This document shows, in pieces, positions 48,238 to 57,406 of a DNA stretch of 64,000 nt (the stretch's first letter is position 1; every line of letters begins with the position of its first letter). The stretch lies in contig CAISJD010000198.1 in assembly GCA_903885605.1 (NCBI GenBank), positions 1-64,000 of the forward strand. The letters run 5' to 3'. This stretch comes from an uncultured Chthonomonas sp. Lineage in GTDB: Bacteria; Armatimonadota; Chthonomonadetes; Chthonomonadales; CAJBBX01. The position numbers were made by a program, and so were the translations under genes. Below the pieces are notes generated by a model. That model had not been told where the DNA came from and ran no database searches. It was given only the letters and a program-made list of their open reading frames with translations.

Positions 48238-48690
48238 GTGAGAGAACTGATGCCGGTCCTGGTGGCTGCGGCCTCGGCGGTCCTGCTTGCCGCCGCCTGC
48301 TCTGCTTCGCCGGACGGCAACCCGCCGCTCGACCTCAGCGGGGGCAACAGCGGCGTCCGGGTGCAGCGAAGCGCGATCGTCCGCGATGCCGCCGCCTTCG
48401 CCGCGCTGTGGCGGCAGCACGCCGGCCCCACAGCGGCCTGCCCGAAGGTCGACTTCAAGGCCTGCGACGTGGTGGCCGTCTTCGCCGGCTCCCGCAGGAC
48501 AGGCGGGTTTGCGGTGCGGATCGGCGAAGTGCGCCGCTCGGGCAAGGCAACCGTGGTGGCCGTCGACCTGCTGAAGCCCGGTCGCGGCGCCATCGTCGCC
48601 CAGGCCTTCACCCAGCCTTTCGCGATGAAGAGCGTGCCGAAACTGCCCGCCGACGCGCGCATCGAGCTCAAGGAAATCGAACGGACCTGA
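48238..48690 (+). CDS. Small lipoprotein, PrcB-like C-terminal domain
   Basis: The protein has a lipoprotein signal sequence with cysteine 21 after LLAAA (lipobox-like LAAAC). Residues about 40-148 resemble the C-terminal domain of PrcB-type protease-associated proteins: VRDAAAFAALWRQHAGP, VVAVFAGSRRTGGFAVRIGEVRR, VVAVDLLKPGRGAIVAQAFTQPFAMKSVPKLP. The domain probably binds protein partners outside the cell; there is no catalytic motif. GTG 48238 has AAGGGAG six bases upstream. It sits between the uracil-DNA glycosylase and the cystathionine enzyme genes in a tight same-strand run, without an obvious functional link. Confidence 0.8.
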   Translation: MRELMPVLVAAASAVLLAAACSASPDGNPPLDLSGGNSGVRVQRSAIVRDAAAFAALWRQHAGPTAACPKVDFKACDVVAVFAGSRRTGGFAVRIGEVRRSGKATVVAVDLLKPGRGAIVAQAFTQPFAMKSVPKLPADARIELKEIERT

Positions 48691-48707
48691 CACCGCAAGG
48701 AGCCCGC

Positions 48708-49892
48708 ATGACTGACAAGCCAGAACCGCCGGACGAGGCGGCCGGCGCGGGGTTCGCCACGCGAGCCATCCACGCCGGCCAGCATGCCGACCCGGCCACG
48801 GGCGCCACGGTGACGCCGCTCTACCTCACCTCGGTCTTTACCTACGCTTCCGTGGGAGTGCATCGCGGCTACGAGTACAGCCGCCACTCGAACCCCACGC
48901 GAACCGCGCTGGAGCAGTGCCTTGCCGCCCTCGAAGGGGGTGAGCACGCGTTCTGCTTCGCCTCCGGGGTCGCCGCCTCCGATGCCGTGTTCCGTAGCCT
49001 CCGCCCCGGCGACCACGTCCTTCTGGCTGAGGACCTCTACGGCGGCACCTACGCCCAGGTCGAGGCGCTGATCCGGCCCATGGGCGTCGAGGTCGGGTAC
49101 GCCGACGCGTGCGACGCCGGTGCGCTCGCGCAGGCCATGCGGCCCAACACGCGGCTCGTCTGGATCGAAACGCCCTCCAATCCGCTCCTGCGCATCACCG
49201 ACATCGCCGCCTGCGCCGGCGCGGCCCATGAAGTCGGGGCACTGCTTTGCGTGGACAACACCTTCGCCTCACCCGCGCTCCAGACGCCCCTGAGCCTGGG
49301 AGCCGATGTCGTCATGCACTCCACCACCAAGTACCTCGGAGGCCACTCGGACCTCATCGGCGGAGCTGTCATCACCTCGAATGCAGGCATGGCCGAGTGG
49401 CTCGAAACGGTCTCCAGAATCGGTGGGGCCATCGCCGCGCCGTTCGACTGCTGGCTGACCCTGAGGGGCGTGAAGACGCTGCAGGTCCGGATGCGGCAGC
49501 ACTGCGCGAACGCCTCCGCCGTCGCGGACTGGCTCCGGGCCCGGCCCGACGTGGCGCGGGTCTGGTACCCGGGCTTCGAGGACCATCCCGGCCACGCCAC
49601 GGCGTCACGCCAGATGCGCGGCGGGTTCGGAGGCATGGTCGCCGCCGAACTGGCGGGCGGCGGTCCCGCGGCCGTGAGCCTCCTGAACGCGGTGCGCACC
49701 TTCGCCCTCACCGGCAGCCTCGGCGGCGTGGAGAGCATCCTCAGCTACCCATGGCAGATGTCGCACAAGCCGCTCTCGCCCGAGGAGCGCCTGCGCCGCG
49801 GCGTCACGCCCGGCGTCGTGCGCCTCTCCGTCGGCCTCGAGGAGGCAGAAGACCTCATGGCGGACCTTGACCAGGCGTTGGCGGGCGCCTGA
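48708..49892 (+). CDS. Cystathionine gamma-synthase/lyase-type PLP enzyme
   Basis: The protein belongs to the Cys/Met-metabolism PLP family, which makes or breaks cystathionine or related thioethers. It opens with FATRAIHAGQHADPATGATVTPLYLTS. It has YSRHSNPTRTALE (substrate-contacting loop), FASGVAASDAV, the Schiff-base Lys208 in MHSTTKYLGGHSD, and a C-terminal SLGGVESILSYPWQMSHKPLS. The 394-residue length is standard. ATG 48708 has AAGGAG five bases upstream. Synthase, gamma-lyase and homocysteine-forming relatives cannot be separated reliably by motif, so no gene symbol is given. Confidence 0.94.
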   Translation: MTDKPEPPDEAAGAGFATRAIHAGQHADPATGATVTPLYLTSVFTYASVGVHRGYEYSRHSNPTRTALEQCLAALEGGEHAFCFASGVAASDAVFRSLRPGDHVLLAEDLYGGTYAQVEALIRPMGVEVGYADACDAGALAQAMRPNTRLVWIETPSNPLLRITDIAACAGAAHEVGALLCVDNTFASPALQTPLSLGADVVMHSTTKYLGGHSDLIGGAVITSNAGMAEWLETVSRIGGAIAAPFDCWLTLRGVKTLQVRMRQHCANASAVADWLRARPDVARVWYPGFEDHPGHATASRQMRGGFGGMVAAELAGGGPAAVSLLNAVRTFALTGSLGGVESILSYPWQMSHKPLSPEERLRRGVTPGVVRLSVGLEEAEDLMADLDQALAGA

Positions 49893-49898
49893 CGCGCT

Positions 49899-51221
49899 GT
49901 GACCCACCTAACGCGCCGTATCCAGTACTCCTTTGCGGCCGTCGCGTGCGTGCTTGCCGCTGTAGGCGCCGTGGCCCAGTCCGGCGCGCCCCCTGCCGCG
50001 GCGAACCTGGTGCGTGAGGTGGCCGACATCCTGCTGCCGCCGCCTCAGCCCGATGTGCTGGCGTACAACCGGGCGCTCTACGCGCTCTACTTCGTGCGAA
50101 ACCTCTGGAACCTCGCGGGCCTCTGGCTTCTGGTCGCCTGGGGCCTGGGTCCGACGCTCTTGCAGGCGATGGCGGCGAGGGTTAAGTGGGAGCCGGCGAA
50201 GGTCATGGCCTGTTGGGTCGCCGTCGTCCTCGCCACGGCAGCCTGGGCGCTCCCATGGCGGCTGATGGGCTACCAGATGGAGCGCGCCTATGGGTTCGCG
50301 ACGCTGGGTCCAGGCCTATGGCTTGCCGACCGCGCCCGCGACGCGTTGTTGGCTTGCCTCTACGCGCCCCTCGCCGCTCTGGCATACCACTGGATGAAGC
50401 GGCGGCGCGGCGACTGGTGGCTCCCCATGTCGGCGGTGACGGGCGTGGGCGTGCTGGTGATGGCCGTGCTCTGGCCCGTGGCGGTGGACCCCCTGTACAA
50501 CCGCTACCGCCCGCTGGAGCAGGGGGCGCTGCGGGCGGGCATCGAGCGCATGGCCGAAAGGGCCGGCGCTCCCGACCCAGAAGTGCTGGTGATGGACAGC
50601 GGCTCCCGCACGACGAAGCTGAACGCCTACGTCACCGGCATCGGGCCGACCAAGCGGATCGTGATCTGGGACACGACGCTGGCCAAGCTGCCGCCGGAGC
50701 AGGTGCTGGCCATCGTCGGACACGAACTCGCGCACTACTCGCTGAACCATGTCTGGGTGGGGTGCGTACTGGGCATCCTCGGCGCGATCTTGATCTTCAG
50801 GCTGTTGAGCCTGGCGCTGCCGCGCATCACCCGGGCCACCTTCCGTGTGCACGGCATCCGGGCAAGCTGGGACCCGGCCGGGCTGCCGCTGGCACTGCTC
50901 CTCCTGAACGTAGTGCTGTTCCTGCAGAGCCCCATTGGGTCGGCCGTATCGCGGACCTTCGAGCGGCAGGCGGACGCTCGCGGCCTGACCATCAGCGAGA
51001 ACGGGATCAGCGCGGCGCGCGCCTACGCGGCCTTCTACCGGCAAGACTTCGCTGATCCCGATCCCCCGCCTGCGGTGGTCTGGTGGTTCTACAGCCACCC
51101 GCCGCTACGCGAGCGAGTGGAGCGCGCCCTCTGGTACGGCCTCGCCGTCAGCCCGGCGGCGGGGCGCAACAGGCCCAAGGAGGGGCCCGCCGCGCCCTTC
51201 ACGCTACCGGAGGCTCGTTAG
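49899..51221 (+). CDS. M48-family zinc metalloprotease (Ste24-like), membrane-bound
   Basis: The protein has a leading hydrophobic segment, several transmembrane helices (about 70-200) and the zinc motif HELAH at 275-279. ERQADARGL gives the likely third ligand. A motif LNAYVTGIGPTKRIVIWDTTL precedes it, as in Ste24/HtpX-type proteases, with a final membrane segment (LPLALLLLNVVLFLQSP). Such enzymes cut membrane or prenylated proteins at the inner membrane; the substrate here is unknown. GTG 49899 starts six bases after the preceding stop. It ends in a four-base overlap with the convergent phosphatase gene. Length 440 is in range. Confidence 0.92.
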   Translation: MTHLTRRIQYSFAAVACVLAAVGAVAQSGAPPAAANLVREVADILLPPPQPDVLAYNRALYALYFVRNLWNLAGLWLLVAWGLGPTLLQAMAARVKWEPAKVMACWVAVVLATAAWALPWRLMGYQMERAYGFATLGPGLWLADRARDALLACLYAPLAALAYHWMKRRRGDWWLPMSAVTGVGVLVMAVLWPVAVDPLYNRYRPLEQGALRAGIERMAERAGAPDPEVLVMDSGSRTTKLNAYVTGIGPTKRIVIWDTTLAKLPPEQVLAIVGHELAHYSLNHVWVGCVLGILGAILIFRLLSLALPRITRATFRVHGIRASWDPAGLPLALLLLNVVLFLQSPIGSAVSRTFERQADARGLTISENGISAARAYAAFYRQDFADPDPPPAVVWWFYSHPPLRERVERALWYGLAVSPAAGRNRPKEGPAAPFTLPEAR

Positions 51222-52756
51222 CGCACCTTTCGGCGGCCATCGTAGGCTGGCGTCACCTTCTTGGCCTCGCGGATGTACTGCTCAAGCAGGTCCAGGCGCT
51301 TGAGTCCGGTGTCCTCGGCTGAGAGTACGTCATCACGGTCGATCCGGCCGTTCAGGAAGCTGTTCGTGGCTCCGGTCAGGCTGTCCGTGTCGGCCACAGG
51401 CTTGCCGTCCAGCGTCAGGTCCACGACCTTGCCCTGCTCGATCCGGTACCGTATGCCGCTCACCGCCGGTGTATGGCGGACCAGGATGCGCTTGAGGCCC
51501 GCGCCGGTCACGGTGAGCTTCACCACCGTGTTCCCGAACGGGTCGACGGTCGACAGGTCGGCCTTTGTGATCGGCCCGCGCACGATGGGCGCCCGAACGC
51601 CGCCCATGTTCTCGAGGTCGAACTGCACGCCCAGCCGCCGACGCACCGCGTCACACACAAGGTTGTACTCGGCGAAATCGCCGGCCTTCTCGGTGAAGTC
51701 GCCCGTCGCCTCGCCCACCACCTCGCCGTAACGGGCTTTGATGGGGTCCCAGTACCGGCCGACCACCTGCGCCACCTCGACGTCGGCCTTGGTTGTCCGC
51801 GTGACGGGCAACAGGCGCGCCTTGTAGCTGCGTACCGACCACGCTCCGGCCGAGTTGCGATAGAGCTCCAGGTCCAGGCGACCCAGCGTCCCGCCCCACT
51901 GGAAGCTCTGCGCGATCAGGGTGCCGTTCACCGAGTCCGGGTTGCCCGACGGCGGCAGCGGCATCAAGAGCGGACGCGACAGGAGCGTATGGCTGTGGCC
52001 GCCGACGATCAGGTCGATGCCGTCCACGCTCGTCGCCAGGACGCGGTCCTCGTCCACCCCCAGGTGGCTCAATACCACCACGAAGTCGGCCGAGCGGCGT
52101 AACTCGGGGACGAACTGCCGGGCCGTGGCGACGGGCGACCTGACGGTGAGCCCCTCTTTGGCGGCCGGGTAGGTTCGCGCCTCCTGCGTGAGGAGGCCCA
52201 GGAAGGCCACGCGCGCCTGTCCGACCTGCCGAATGGCGTACGGCTCAAAGAGGGTCTTGCCCGACGCGGTCTCGACCAGATTGGCGCAGAGCATCGGGTA
52301 GCGGGCCGAGGCGCCCAACTTGCGGAGCTGCGCGACGGTGTTGTTGAGCTCGTGGTTGCCGGGACAGGCCAGATCGTAGCCGGCAGCGCTCATCGCTGCT
52401 ACGTCGGCTTCGCCGTGGTACTCGGTGGAGAAGGGCGTGCCGTCGCAGAAGTCGCCGGCATCGACCAGCAGGGCGGTTCGACCCGGCTCACGCTTCACGG
52501 CCGCCGCCAGCGTGGCCCTGCGCGCGATGCCGCCGATGTCGCGCAGTGCCGTCAGTTGCGCCAGCGGCGACGTCGCATCGAAGAGCTGCGGGTAGCTGTA
52601 GGGCAGCAGGTGGCCGTGCGTGTCGTTGGTATGCAGCAGCGTCAGCTTCTCGGAGACCTGCGCGAGAGAAGCCACCTGCAGGGAAAGCAGAAGCAGGGCG
52701 GCCAGAGCCGCCGGAGCGGCGATCCGACGCCTGCCGAACCGAGCGTTTTCGGTCAC
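51218..52756 (-). CDS. Secreted 5'-nucleotidase/2',3'-cyclic phosphodiesterase family protein
   Basis: The protein is an UshA-like two-domain metallophosphatase. A signal peptide (AALAALLLLSLQVASLAQ) precedes the calcineurin-like domain: LLHTNDTHGHLLPY (metal ligands), VDAGDFCDGTPFS, CPGNHELNN, VLSHLGVDEDR and GGHSHTLLSRP. The C-terminal substrate domain follows (NLVCDAVRRRLGVQFDLENMGGVRAPI..., LTGATNSFL). It probably hydrolyses extracellular nucleotides to supply phosphate or nucleosides. GTG 52756 has GGAGG nine bases upstream and gives a normal signal peptide; an upstream ATG would add 61 residues without signal. Convergent with the M48 gene and divergent from gyrB. Confidence 0.94.
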   Translation of the reverse strand: MTENARFGRRRIAAPAALAALLLLSLQVASLAQVSEKLTLLHTNDTHGHLLPYSYPQLFDATSPLAQLTALRDIGGIARRATLAAAVKREPGRTALLVDAGDFCDGTPFSTEYHGEADVAAMSAAGYDLACPGNHELNNTVAQLRKLGASARYPMLCANLVETASGKTLFEPYAIRQVGQARVAFLGLLTQEARTYPAAKEGLTVRSPVATARQFVPELRRSADFVVVLSHLGVDEDRVLATSVDGIDLIVGGHSHTLLSRPLLMPLPPSGNPDSVNGTLIAQSFQWGGTLGRLDLELYRNSAGAWSVRSYKARLLPVTRTTKADVEVAQVVGRYWDPIKARYGEVVGEATGDFTEKAGDFAEYNLVCDAVRRRLGVQFDLENMGGVRAPIVRGPITKADLSTVDPFGNTVVKLTVTGAGLKRILVRHTPAVSGIRYRIEQGKVVDLTLDGKPVADTDSLTGATNSFLNGRIDRDDVLSAEDTGLKRLDLLEQYIREAKKVTPAYDGRRKVR

Positions 52757-52901
52757 GAGGTGATGCCTCCGATCTGGGTTAGGTGTGCCCGCGCTTGGTC
52801 GCCGCGCCGGGCCGCTATAGCATAGCGCAGGAGGCCGCGCAGGAGCGCGGCATGCCGCCCCGACCCGCCGCAGACCGGTCGATAGGTGTCTATGTGTCGG
52901 G

Positions 52902-52907
52902 TATAAT
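52902..52907 (+). promoter_or_regulatory. -10 box of gyrB
   Basis: A perfect TATAAT stands 40 bases before the gyrB start, in an otherwise GC-rich spacer. The region 17-18 bases upstream offers no good -35 hexamer. Confidence 0.55.
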
Positions 52908-52947
52908 ACTGACTCAGCACCGAGGCCCCGAAAGGACACCTTGCCGC

Positions 52948-55035
52948 ATGACTGACGATCTCACGATGCCCCCGGTCGACCTATCGCAGTACGACGATGA
53001 GGTAGACGCAAGTACACAGCTTGAACGGGTCGACGCGGTCTACGACGCGCAGCAGATTCAGGTGCTCGAAGGCCTGGAGGCGGTGCGGCGAAGGCCGGCC
53101 ATGTACATCGGCGGCACCGATGCCCGGGGCCTCCAGCACCTCTTCGTCGAGGTAAGCGACAACGCGATCGACGAGGCCATGGCCGGCTACTGCACACGCA
53201 TCGACGTGGTACTTTGCGAGGACGGCAGCGTATCGGTCACCGACAATGGGCGCGGCATCCCGGTAGATATTAACGAGCAGACAGGCATGCCGGGCGTCGA
53301 GCTTGCGCTCACGAAGCTGCACGCCGGCGGCAAGTTCGACAGCGGCTCGTACAAGGTTTCCGGCGGCCTCCACGGCGTGGGCGTCTCCTGCGTCAACGCA
53401 GTCTCCGAGTGGCTCACCATCGACGTCTGGCGCGACGGCAAGCAGCACCGCATCGGCTTCACCCGCGGCGCCACCACCACGCCCCTCTACGTGGTGACCG
53501 AGTGTGAGCCCGGCCGCACCGGTAGCCGCGTCACCTGGTTGCCCGATACCGAGATCTTCGGCGACATCCAGTACGACCCCGACCGTATCATCCGCCGCAT
53601 GCGTGAACTGGCCTACCTGAACAAGGACGTGGTTCTGGCCTTCCGCAACGAGCGCGATGGAGGCGAGGGCGTCGAGGACCGGGTCTTCCACTATCAGTAC
53701 GGCCTGCAGCAGTTCGTGGAGTACCTGAACGAGAACAAAAGCCCGATGCACAAGGCGATCCACTTCTCGGGCGCCCGCGACGACATCATGCTCGATGTCG
53801 CCATGCAATACAACTCCAACGATTTCTCGGAGACGGTCCTCTGCTTCGCCAATATGATCAACACGCCGGACGGCGGCACGCACCTGAGCGGCTTCAAGAC
53901 CGCCCTGACGCGCGTGCTGAACGCCTACGCCCGAAAGCAGAACCTGATCAAGGAGAAGGAAGCCAACCTCAGCGGCGACGATGTGCGTGAGGGGCTGGCA
54001 GCCGTCATCTCCGTCAAGCTGCCCAACCCGCAGTTCGAGTCGCAGACCAAGGTGAAGCTGGCCAACACCGAGGTCGACGGCGTCGTCAACTCCATCGTGG
54101 GCGAGCGGTTGACCACCTACCTCGAAGAGAACCCCGCCGTCGGCAAGAGGATCATCGACAAGGCGCTCACCTCACAGCGCGCCCGGGACGCGGCCCGCAA
54201 GGCTGCCGACCTGGTGAAACGCCAGAGCGCACTGGAGAGCAACTCGCTGCCGGGTAAGCTGGCCGACTGCACCGAACGCGACCCCTCGAAGTGCGAGCTC
54301 TACCTGGTCGAGGGCGACTCGGCAGGCGGCTCCGCCAAGCAGGGCCGCGACCGACGAACTCAGGCCGTGCTCCCATTGCGCGGCAAGATCCTGAACGTCG
54401 GCAAGGCCCGCCTGGACAAGGTGCTCGAGAACCGCGAAATCCGGTCGCTCATCACCGCGCTGGGCACGGGCATCACGAGCGGCGAGGACGGCAACGGCGA
54501 CGAGGCCGAAGAGGATCCCTACGCCGACGCGAACGGCGCGAACGGAGATAAGAAGAAGGGCGGCTACGACCTCTCGAAACTCCGGTACCACAAGATCATC
54601 ATCATGACCGACGCCGACGTGGACGGCGACCACATCCGAACCCTGCTGTTGACCTTCTTCTGGCTCTATATGCGGCCCCTCGTCGAGGATGGGTGCGTCT
54701 ATGTCGCCCAGCCGCCGCTCTTCCGGATCAAGGCAGGCAAGGACACGCAGTACTACGCCCAGACGGAGAAAGAGCGCGACGATATCGTCAAGGGCGTTCG
54801 CAATCGCAAGGACCTTATGGTCACCCGGTTCAAGGGCCTGGGCGAGATGAACCCCGAAGACCTCTTCGATACCACCATGGACCCGAACCGCCGGAAGCTG
54901 GCCCAGGTGGACATCGAGGACATGTTCAATGCTCAGGAGATGTTCGACATCCTGATGGGCGATAAGGTGGAGCCGCGCCGCGACTTCATCATCAGGCACG
55001 CCAAGGAAGTTTCGGACGTCGACTGGCACGGCTAG
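52948..55035 (+). CDS. gyrB: DNA gyrase subunit B
   Basis: GyrB hydrolyses ATP and, with GyrA, supercoils DNA. The GHKL ATPase site is visible as EVSDNAIDEAMAG, VTDNGRGIPVD and KVSGGLHGVGVSCVNA. The transducer and TOPRIM parts follow, with LVEGDSAGGSAKQGRDR and MTDADVDGDHIRTLLLTFF (magnesium-binding aspartates), and the C-terminal KGLGEMNPEDLFDTTMDP. An acidic, repetitive insert (GEDGNGDEAEEDPYADANG) lies just before the TOPRIM metal motif. The ATG at 52948 has AAAGGA eleven bases upstream, and the 695-residue length fits, with a non-proteobacterial form lacking the long insert. gyrA is not adjacent. ParE is an alternative, though QRALDAMT-like gyrase features favour GyrB. Confidence 0.93.
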   Translation: MTDDLTMPPVDLSQYDDEVDASTQLERVDAVYDAQQIQVLEGLEAVRRRPAMYIGGTDARGLQHLFVEVSDNAIDEAMAGYCTRIDVVLCEDGSVSVTDNGRGIPVDINEQTGMPGVELALTKLHAGGKFDSGSYKVSGGLHGVGVSCVNAVSEWLTIDVWRDGKQHRIGFTRGATTTPLYVVTECEPGRTGSRVTWLPDTEIFGDIQYDPDRIIRRMRELAYLNKDVVLAFRNERDGGEGVEDRVFHYQYGLQQFVEYLNENKSPMHKAIHFSGARDDIMLDVAMQYNSNDFSETVLCFANMINTPDGGTHLSGFKTALTRVLNAYARKQNLIKEKEANLSGDDVREGLAAVISVKLPNPQFESQTKVKLANTEVDGVVNSIVGERLTTYLEENPAVGKRIIDKALTSQRARDAARKAADLVKRQSALESNSLPGKLADCTERDPSKCELYLVEGDSAGGSAKQGRDRRTQAVLPLRGKILNVGKARLDKVLENREIRSLITALGTGITSGEDGNGDEAEEDPYADANGANGDKKKGGYDLSKLRYHKIIIMTDADVDGDHIRTLLLTFFWLYMRPLVEDGCVYVAQPPLFRIKAGKDTQYYAQTEKERDDIVKGVRNRKDLMVTRFKGLGEMNPEDLFDTTMDPNRRKLAQVDIEDMFNAQEMFDILMGDKVEPRRDFIIRHAKEVSDVDWHG

Positions 55036-55048
55036 CCGGTCCCGTGCC
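55025..55048 (+). terminator. Possible hairpin at the gyrB stop
   Basis: GGCACGG and CCGTGCC form a perfect 7-base stem around a ten-base loop that contains the gyrB stop codon. No U run follows, and mqnE starts 66 bases later. It could be a weak terminator or partial attenuator. Confidence 0.35.
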
Positions 55049-55113
55049 GCTGAATATGCCCCTGCGGGCAGCAACCAGGCCACCGGCGCAGCCATCCCTG
55101 CGTAGTATCGATC

Positions 55114-56256
55114 ATGCGTAGCGCGACCAGCGTGGCCCTCGCCGCCGTGGAGAGGGCAGGCCTCGCCGACCTCTTCGCCAAAGCGGTCGACGGCGTCCGG
55201 ATGGGCCGCCAGGACGGGCTCCGGTTGGTGGCCTGCCCCGACCTCACGGCCGTCGGGACGGTGGCCAACGCGACCCGCGAGCGGATCAACGGCGACCGCA
55301 CCCACTACATCCTCAACCGCCACGTCAACTACACCAACGTATGCAACAAGGGCTGCCGGTTCTGCTACTTCGCGCGGAACCCCAAGGACGGCGGCCCCAC
55401 GCCCTATCTGCTGACCTCCGATGATGTCTACGCCGCGCTGACCGCGCGCCCGGACGATCGGCTGTCCGAGATCCACATGGTAGGCGGCATCGACCCGCGC
55501 CTGCCCCTGGACTACTACCTCGACCTCCTGCGGGCCGCCAAGCGCGCCCGGCCCAACGCCTGCGTGAAGGCCTTCACAGCCGTGGAGATCGATCAGATAG
55601 CCCGCGTCGCCGGCCGGACCGTGCCCGCTACGCTGGATCTGCTGATGGAGGCCGGGCTGGGCGCCGTGCCCGGCGGCGGCGCCGAGGTTCTGTCGGACCG
55701 CGTGCATGCCATGCTCCATCCCAACAAGCTGACGCCGAGCCAGTGGATCGACATCTCACGGCAGGTGGCGGGCGCAGGCTTGCCGCAGTACGCCACGATG
55801 CTCTTCGGACACGTAGAGACGCCAGAGGAGAGGGTTGACCACCTGCTGGCACTGCGCGCGCTCCAGGACGAGACAGGACACCTGCTGGCCCTGACCCCGC
55901 TGGCGTTCCACCCGGAGGGCAGCTACCTCTCGCACCTGCCTGCCCCGACGGGCATCGACGATCTGCGCATGGCCGCCGTGTCCCGCGCCCTGCTGGACAA
56001 CGTGGCGCATATCAAGTCCTTCTGGGTGATGAGCACCGTGCAGGTGTCGCAGATCTCGCTCTGGTACGGCGCCGACGACATCGACGGCACGGTGCAGGAG
56101 TATGAGATCACCTTCCCCGAGGGCCGGCTGGGCCAGACTTCGCAGAGCCTCTCCCGCACGGAACTGGAGGCGTTGATCGTCGAGGCGGGCCGCAACCCCG
56201 TGGAGCGCGATACGCTCTACCAGCCCGTGGCTCCTTCGGAGACCTGCCATGCGTGA
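55114..56256 (+). CDS. mqnE: Aminofutalosine synthase
   Basis: MqnE is a radical SAM enzyme that builds aminofutalosine from an enolpyruvyl-benzoate substrate and SAM in the futalosine route to menaquinone. The cluster motif is CNKGCRFC (Cys77, 81, 84) after HVNYTNV. MVGGIDPRLPLDYYLDLL and GLGAVPGGGAEVLSDRV are family blocks shared with MqnC and CofG/H. Length 380 is usual. It overlaps mqnC by eight bases, a sign of coupling and joint pathway use. The start has a weak Shine-Dalgarno, and it lies 78 bases downstream of gyrB. Confidence 0.93.
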   Translation: MRSATSVALAAVERAGLADLFAKAVDGVRMGRQDGLRLVACPDLTAVGTVANATRERINGDRTHYILNRHVNYTNVCNKGCRFCYFARNPKDGGPTPYLLTSDDVYAALTARPDDRLSEIHMVGGIDPRLPLDYYLDLLRAAKRARPNACVKAFTAVEIDQIARVAGRTVPATLDLLMEAGLGAVPGGGAEVLSDRVHAMLHPNKLTPSQWIDISRQVAGAGLPQYATMLFGHVETPEERVDHLLALRALQDETGHLLALTPLAFHPEGSYLSHLPAPTGIDDLRMAAVSRALLDNVAHIKSFWVMSTVQVSQISLWYGADDIDGTVQEYEITFPEGRLGQTSQSLSRTELEALIVEAGRNPVERDTLYQPVAPSETCHA

Positions 56257-57352
56257 GGTACGACAGCGCGATGGGTCGCTCGACGAGGCCCTCTCCCGTG
56301 CGGCAGACGGTGGCCGGCTGACGGCAGGCGAGTGCCTGTCGGCGGCACAGGATGCCGACCTGCTGGAGCTGGCCACCGCGGCCGATGCCGTACGGAGGCG
56401 CCTGAACCCGGCGCGGGCGGTCACCTACGTGGTCGGGCGCAACGTGAACTACACCAACGTCTGCTGGGTGCGGTGCAAGTTCTGCGCGTTCTACCGCGTG
56501 CCCGGCTCCGACGGCGGCTATGTGCTCCCGATAGAGGCCATCCTCCAGAAGATTGAGGAGATGGTGGAGGTGGGCGGCACGGAGGTGCTGCTACAGGGTG
56601 GCCTGAACCCATCCCTCAAGATCGATTGGTTCGAGGGCCTTTTCCGGGCCGTGAAGCAACGCTTCGCCGGCAAGACCGTCACGCTCCATGCGCTGTCGCC
56701 GGCTGAGGCGATCTACATCGCCCGGATCAGCCGCCTGACCCTATCGGAGACGCTGGATCGCCTCCGCGCCACCGGACTGGACAGCATGCCCGGCGGTGGC
56801 GCCGAAATCCTGACGGACCGGGTGCGGCGCGAGATCTCGCCATACAAGGACACGGCAGACGAGTGGATCGACTGCATGCGCGTGGCCCACGGCCTCGGCA
56901 TCCGGACGACGGCGACGATGATGTACGGCAGCATCGACACCTGGGAGGATCGCGTCGAGCACCTGATGCGCATCCGCGACCTGCAGGACGAGACGGGCGG
57001 CTTTACGGCCTTCATTCCCTGGTCGTTCCAGCCCGATGGCACCGAGTTGGGCGGCTCGCGGGCCGGCGCCACCGACTACCTGCGCACCGTGGCCGTCTCG
57101 CGGCTGGCACTGGACAACGTGCCGCACATGCAGGCGTCTTGGGTCACGCAGGGGCCGCGGGTGGCGCAGATCGCGCTCGGCTATGGGCTGGACGACTTCG
57201 GATCCACGATGATGGAGGAGAACGTCGTTTCCGCCGCCGGATGCCGGTTCACTATGCCCATAGAAGAGCTCGAGCGACAGATTCGAGCGGCCGGGTACGG
57301 GGCAATTCGCCGGGACACGCAGTACAAACCGGTTCCTGGGGCCGAGGCCTGA
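56249..57352 (+). CDS. mqnC: Dehypoxanthine futalosine cyclase
   Basis: MqnC is the radical SAM enzyme that forms the cyclic dehypoxanthine futalosine used in menaquinone synthesis. The cluster motif is CWVRCKFC (Cys72, 76, 79) following NVNYTNV. VGGTEVLLQGGLNPSLKIDWFEGLF and GLDSMPGGGAEILTDRVR are typical. EENVVSAAG near the C-terminus is a strong MqnC mark. It overlaps mqnE by eight bases and is followed by the PIN-TRAM gene after 54 bases. mqnD, encoded 5.3 kb away on the other strand, acts downstream of it; mqnA and mqnB are not in the window. Confidence 0.95.
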   Translation: MREVRQRDGSLDEALSRAADGGRLTAGECLSAAQDADLLELATAADAVRRRLNPARAVTYVVGRNVNYTNVCWVRCKFCAFYRVPGSDGGYVLPIEAILQKIEEMVEVGGTEVLLQGGLNPSLKIDWFEGLFRAVKQRFAGKTVTLHALSPAEAIYIARISRLTLSETLDRLRATGLDSMPGGGAEILTDRVRREISPYKDTADEWIDCMRVAHGLGIRTTATMMYGSIDTWEDRVEHLMRIRDLQDETGGFTAFIPWSFQPDGTELGGSRAGATDYLRTVAVSRLALDNVPHMQASWVTQGPRVAQIALGYGLDDFGSTMMEENVVSAAGCRFTMPIEELERQIRAAGYGAIRRDTQYKPVPGAEA

Positions 57353-57406
57353 AACACCAAGGGGCGTCGGAGCCGTCTCTAGAGGTACGTCAAGCGAGGT
57401 GAGCCT

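Noticed and set aside
54172-55719. A 515-residue open frame antisense to gyrB and mqnE
   Set aside because: It is a shadow of GC-rich coding DNA; the sense genes have full family motifs and the antisense product is His/Gly/Val-rich without any domain.
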